From assembly GCA_024244665.1 (NCBI GenBank), contig JAAEOI010000156.1, positions 1-16,648 on the forward strand: a stretch of 16,648 nucleotides of DNA, given 5' to 3'. Origin of the DNA: Bacteroidota bacterium. Lineage in GTDB: Bacteria; Bacteroidota; Bacteroidia; Bacteroidales; GCA-2748055. Position numbers and translations under genes: made by a program. This document shows positions 14,633 through 16,648 of the stretch, in pieces. Below the pieces are notes generated by a model. That model ran no database searches and had not been told where the DNA came from. It was given only the letters and a program-made list of their open reading frames with translations. Position 1 is the stretch's first letter; every line of letters begins with the position of its first letter.

Positions 14633-16648
14633 TCAGAAATTCACACGGACTCCTGCCATGAAGTGCCTGCCTGCCTGTGGAAAGTATCCGTCAACGATCT
14701 CCTCTGCTCCTTCATAAAAATATCGGTAAACCCATGCATTGGTTTCATACTCTATGTTAAACAGGTTCATGAGCTGGAAATTCAGGGAAATCTCCCTGAG
14801 GAATTCAGGGAAAAAAGAGTAGGAAATCCTCAGGTCATTTATGAAGTATGGATCCAGTCTCCTGTCGGCCGAGGATGTATTGTCCACAAACTGGCTCCCC
14901 ACATACCTGGAGGAGAGATTCAGGTGCAGATTCCTAACCGGCCTTACAGCGATCTGACTGTTGAACAGGAATCCCGGCGAAAAGGAGAGATCGGTGGTCC
15001 CCAGCTTCTCCTCTATCTGGTACGGTTCAGTATCCGGGTCGTTCCAGTAGTCCGAGTTGTCCACATAGCCCATATAATCAATAATCTTATTGCTGCTCAG
15101 AGTTGCATTTAAATCCCACCTCAGCCAGGAAGTAGGCTCTAAACCGCCCGACAACTCGATCCCTGCCCTGTAACTCTTCTCCACATTGGTCATCACCGCA
15201 CTCCCCACATCGTTGATCTCACCGGTCAGCACCAGCTGGTTGTGATAATCCATGTAGTAGATATTGGCATTGAATGCAAAGCCTGATCCCTGGAAACCGT
15301 ACCCAGCTTCGTAATCCATCAGCGTCTCCTGTATGGGAACCGGACCGGCAGGATCAGCATCCACAAAATTGCTCCGGTTGGGTTCGCGGTTGGCCCTGGC
15401 CACAAAAAGATAAGCTCGCTGCTGATCATTCAGCAGGAGATTCATCCCCACTTTCGGATTAAAGAAAAAGTAATCGTGCTCCTGGGTGAGGTCCCTCAGG
15501 TCATCGTCGATCCCTTCGATCCGGTAATCGATCCCCCTCAACTGCATATCTGCAAACAGGGAGATCATCTCCCCTGCCTGGAAAGTTGCCTTCATGTATG
15601 AGTTCCAATCACTCTTCACTCCCTTATTATCATACCAGCGGTGACGAATCTCAGACTCTCCTGGGTACCGGGCCCAGATCACGGTTCCGAAATGGTCACC
15701 GTCATAGCGGTTCCATCCGCCACCCATCACAGCCGATAGCGGACCACCCTCGTAATGCAGTCCGCCCACTACGCCGTAAAAATCGTTGTCCAGCCATTTC
15801 CTGCGGATCAGATCGCTCTCTCCGATGGTATCCCCCCCGATCACCACATCCTCAAGCTGGTAATCGGAAAGTGATTCATCCTCCTTATACTGTTCATAAT
15901 AACCGGCACCCCTGGTGTAGTGCAGTGCAGCATTGGCGTGCCACTTTGGTGAGAGTTCATGGGTCAGGTGCAGCTGGTAGTGTACCTGCTTATAGCGATC
16001 CACCTGCTTATCGTAATAAGCCTGGTTGCCTGCTGAATCGGTGTAGCCACCCATCTCATTGTAGGTACGGTCGCTCTCCAGCAGATAAGAGGGAACCCCG
16101 CCCCATGCCTGGTAAAGCTCCTCCATCCCCGAAAAGGTAATGAACTTGACCAGGGTTTTTGAATCGTAGAAAGAGGCCGAGGTGTACCACGACTGCAGAT
16201 CGGTCCATGAACGGTCCATATAGCCATCCGAATGCATATCGGAAAGCCTCATATCCACAGAAAAATGATCTTTGATCAGTCCGGTTCCCGCCGAAATGGA
16301 GTTCCGGTAAGTGTTGTACGAGCCGAAGCTACCCTCGTAAGTGGCATAGGGCTCCTTCTCCACCATCCGGGTCATCAGGTTCACAGAGGCCCCAAAGGCA
16401 GCAGCCCCGTTGGTGGAAGTCCCTACCCCCCTCTGTACCTGTATATTCTCCACCGAAGTGGCAATATCGGGAATATCCACCCAGTAGACCGAGTGGGATT
16501 CGGCATCATTGAGCGGGATACCGTTAATAGTTACATTGATGCGGTTGCCGTCGGTTCCCCTGATCCTCATGGATGTGTAGCCGATCCCGTGACCGGCATC
16601 AGAAGAAATCACCAGAGACGGGGTCATGGAGAGCAGGAACGGGACATC
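14633..16648 (-). CDS. TonB-dependent outer-membrane receptor (N-terminus outside window)
   Basis: The open frame enters from the right edge and runs to TGA at 14635-14633, giving 671 residues; the internal Met at 16627 is not the true start because the frame continues past it. The visible N-terminal part is the plug: 'SMRIRGTDGNRINVTINGIP', then 'DIPDIATSVENIQVQRGVGT' and 'GAAAFGASVNLMT'. The rest is a 22-strand-type barrel with alternating aromatic strands. It ends with 'LMNLFNIEYETNAWVY' (TonB-box-distal family motif) and a terminal Phe in 'GRHFMAGVRVNF', the outer-membrane insertion signal. The family imports siderophores, cobalamin, glycans or other large ligands with energy from TonB/ExbBD. 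The plug resembles the FecA/CirA type rather than SusC, and no SusD gene lies downstream. Substrate cannot be deduced. The signal peptide and TonB box are beyond the window. Confidence 0.93.
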   Translation of the reverse strand, partial: DVPFLLSMTPSLVISSDAGHGIGYTSMRIRGTDGNRINVTINGIPLNDAESHSVYWVDIPDIATSVENIQVQRGVGTSTNGAAAFGASVNLMTRMVEKEPYATYEGSFGSYNTYRNSISAGTGLIKDHFSVDMRLSDMHSDGYMDRSWTDLQSWYTSASFYDSKTLVKFITFSGMEELYQAWGGVPSYLLESDRTYNEMGGYTDSAGNQAYYDKQVDRYKQVHYQLHLTHELSPKWHANAALHYTRGAGYYEQYKEDESLSDYQLEDVVIGGDTIGESDLIRRKWLDNDFYGVVGGLHYEGGPLSAVMGGGWNRYDGDHFGTVIWARYPGESEIRHRWYDNKGVKSDWNSYMKATFQAGEMISLFADMQLRGIDYRIEGIDDDLRDLTQEHDYFFFNPKVGMNLLLNDQQRAYLFVARANREPNRSNFVDADPAGPVPIQETLMDYEAGYGFQGSGFAFNANIYYMDYHNQLVLTGEINDVGSAVMTNVEKSYRAGIELSGGLEPTSWLRWDLNATLSSNKIIDYMGYVDNSDYWNDPDTEPYQIEEKLGTTDLSFSPGFLFNSQIAVRPVRNLHLNLSSRYVGSQFVDNTSSADRRLDPYFINDLRISYSFFPEFLREISLNFQLMNLFNIEYETNAWVYRYFYEGAEEIVDGYFPQAGRHFMAGVRVNF

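Noticed and set aside
14633..16648. SusC-type glycan utilisation receptor
   Set aside because: No SusD gene follows, no sigma/anti-sigma pair is adjacent, and the plug resembles the FecA/CirA type; the substrate remains open.

Overview
The window reads as chromosomal DNA of a Bacteroidota bacterium, most likely a Bacteroidales/Marinilabiliales-type member. The evidence is a secreted subtilase with a type IX secretion C-terminal sorting domain, a DUF4251 remnant (a family largely confined to this phylum), a TonB-dependent receptor, a multi-PAS cytosolic hybrid histidine kinase, start codons without obvious Shine-Dalgarno sequences, and TAnnTTTG-type -7 elements. Most of the content is housekeeping. 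I see no defence island, CRISPR array, intact mobile element, tRNA or rRNA.

Layout. Positions 1-291 hold the 3' end of fmt (+). It overlaps, tail to tail, a small protein (-, 257-715) that is only the core-binding domain of a tyrosine recombinase. Next is a broken DUF4251 gene (+, 894-1221), then a secreted GH73/LysM peptidoglycan hydrolase (-, 1247-2260) facing away from cytidine deaminase (+, 2412-2891). A minus-strand pair, panB then an RluA-family pseudouridine synthase (4504-2909), is separated by an array of 7-bp repeats. A 360-bp low-complexity intergenic region divides panB from the divergent dnaK (4865-6784), which ends in a strong hairpin. A tightly packed plus-strand unit follows (7000-10909): a MORN-repeat secreted protein, an S8 protease with a type IX sorting domain, xseA and xseB. 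A second array of the same 7-bp repeats fills the gap between xseB and a convergent 1187-residue hybrid histidine kinase (-, 14561-10998). The window closes with a TonB-dependent receptor (-, 16648-14633) truncated by the right edge.

How the genes relate. XseA and XseB form exonuclease VII, and their start/stop overlaps suggest translational coupling with the upstream protease. PanB (pantothenate/CoA), Fmt (initiator tRNA formylation), Cdd (pyrimidine salvage), the pseudouridine synthase (RNA modification) and DnaK (protein folding) are independent core functions. The GH73 hydrolase, S8 protease, MORN protein and TonB receptor act at or beyond the envelope. The least expected features are the dispersed heptanucleotide arrays, one of which contains the predicted GTG start of the pseudouridine synthase; the orphan recombinase domain; the decayed DUF4251 gene; and a 66-bp internal duplication in xseA. 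None of these amounts to a demonstrably new system.
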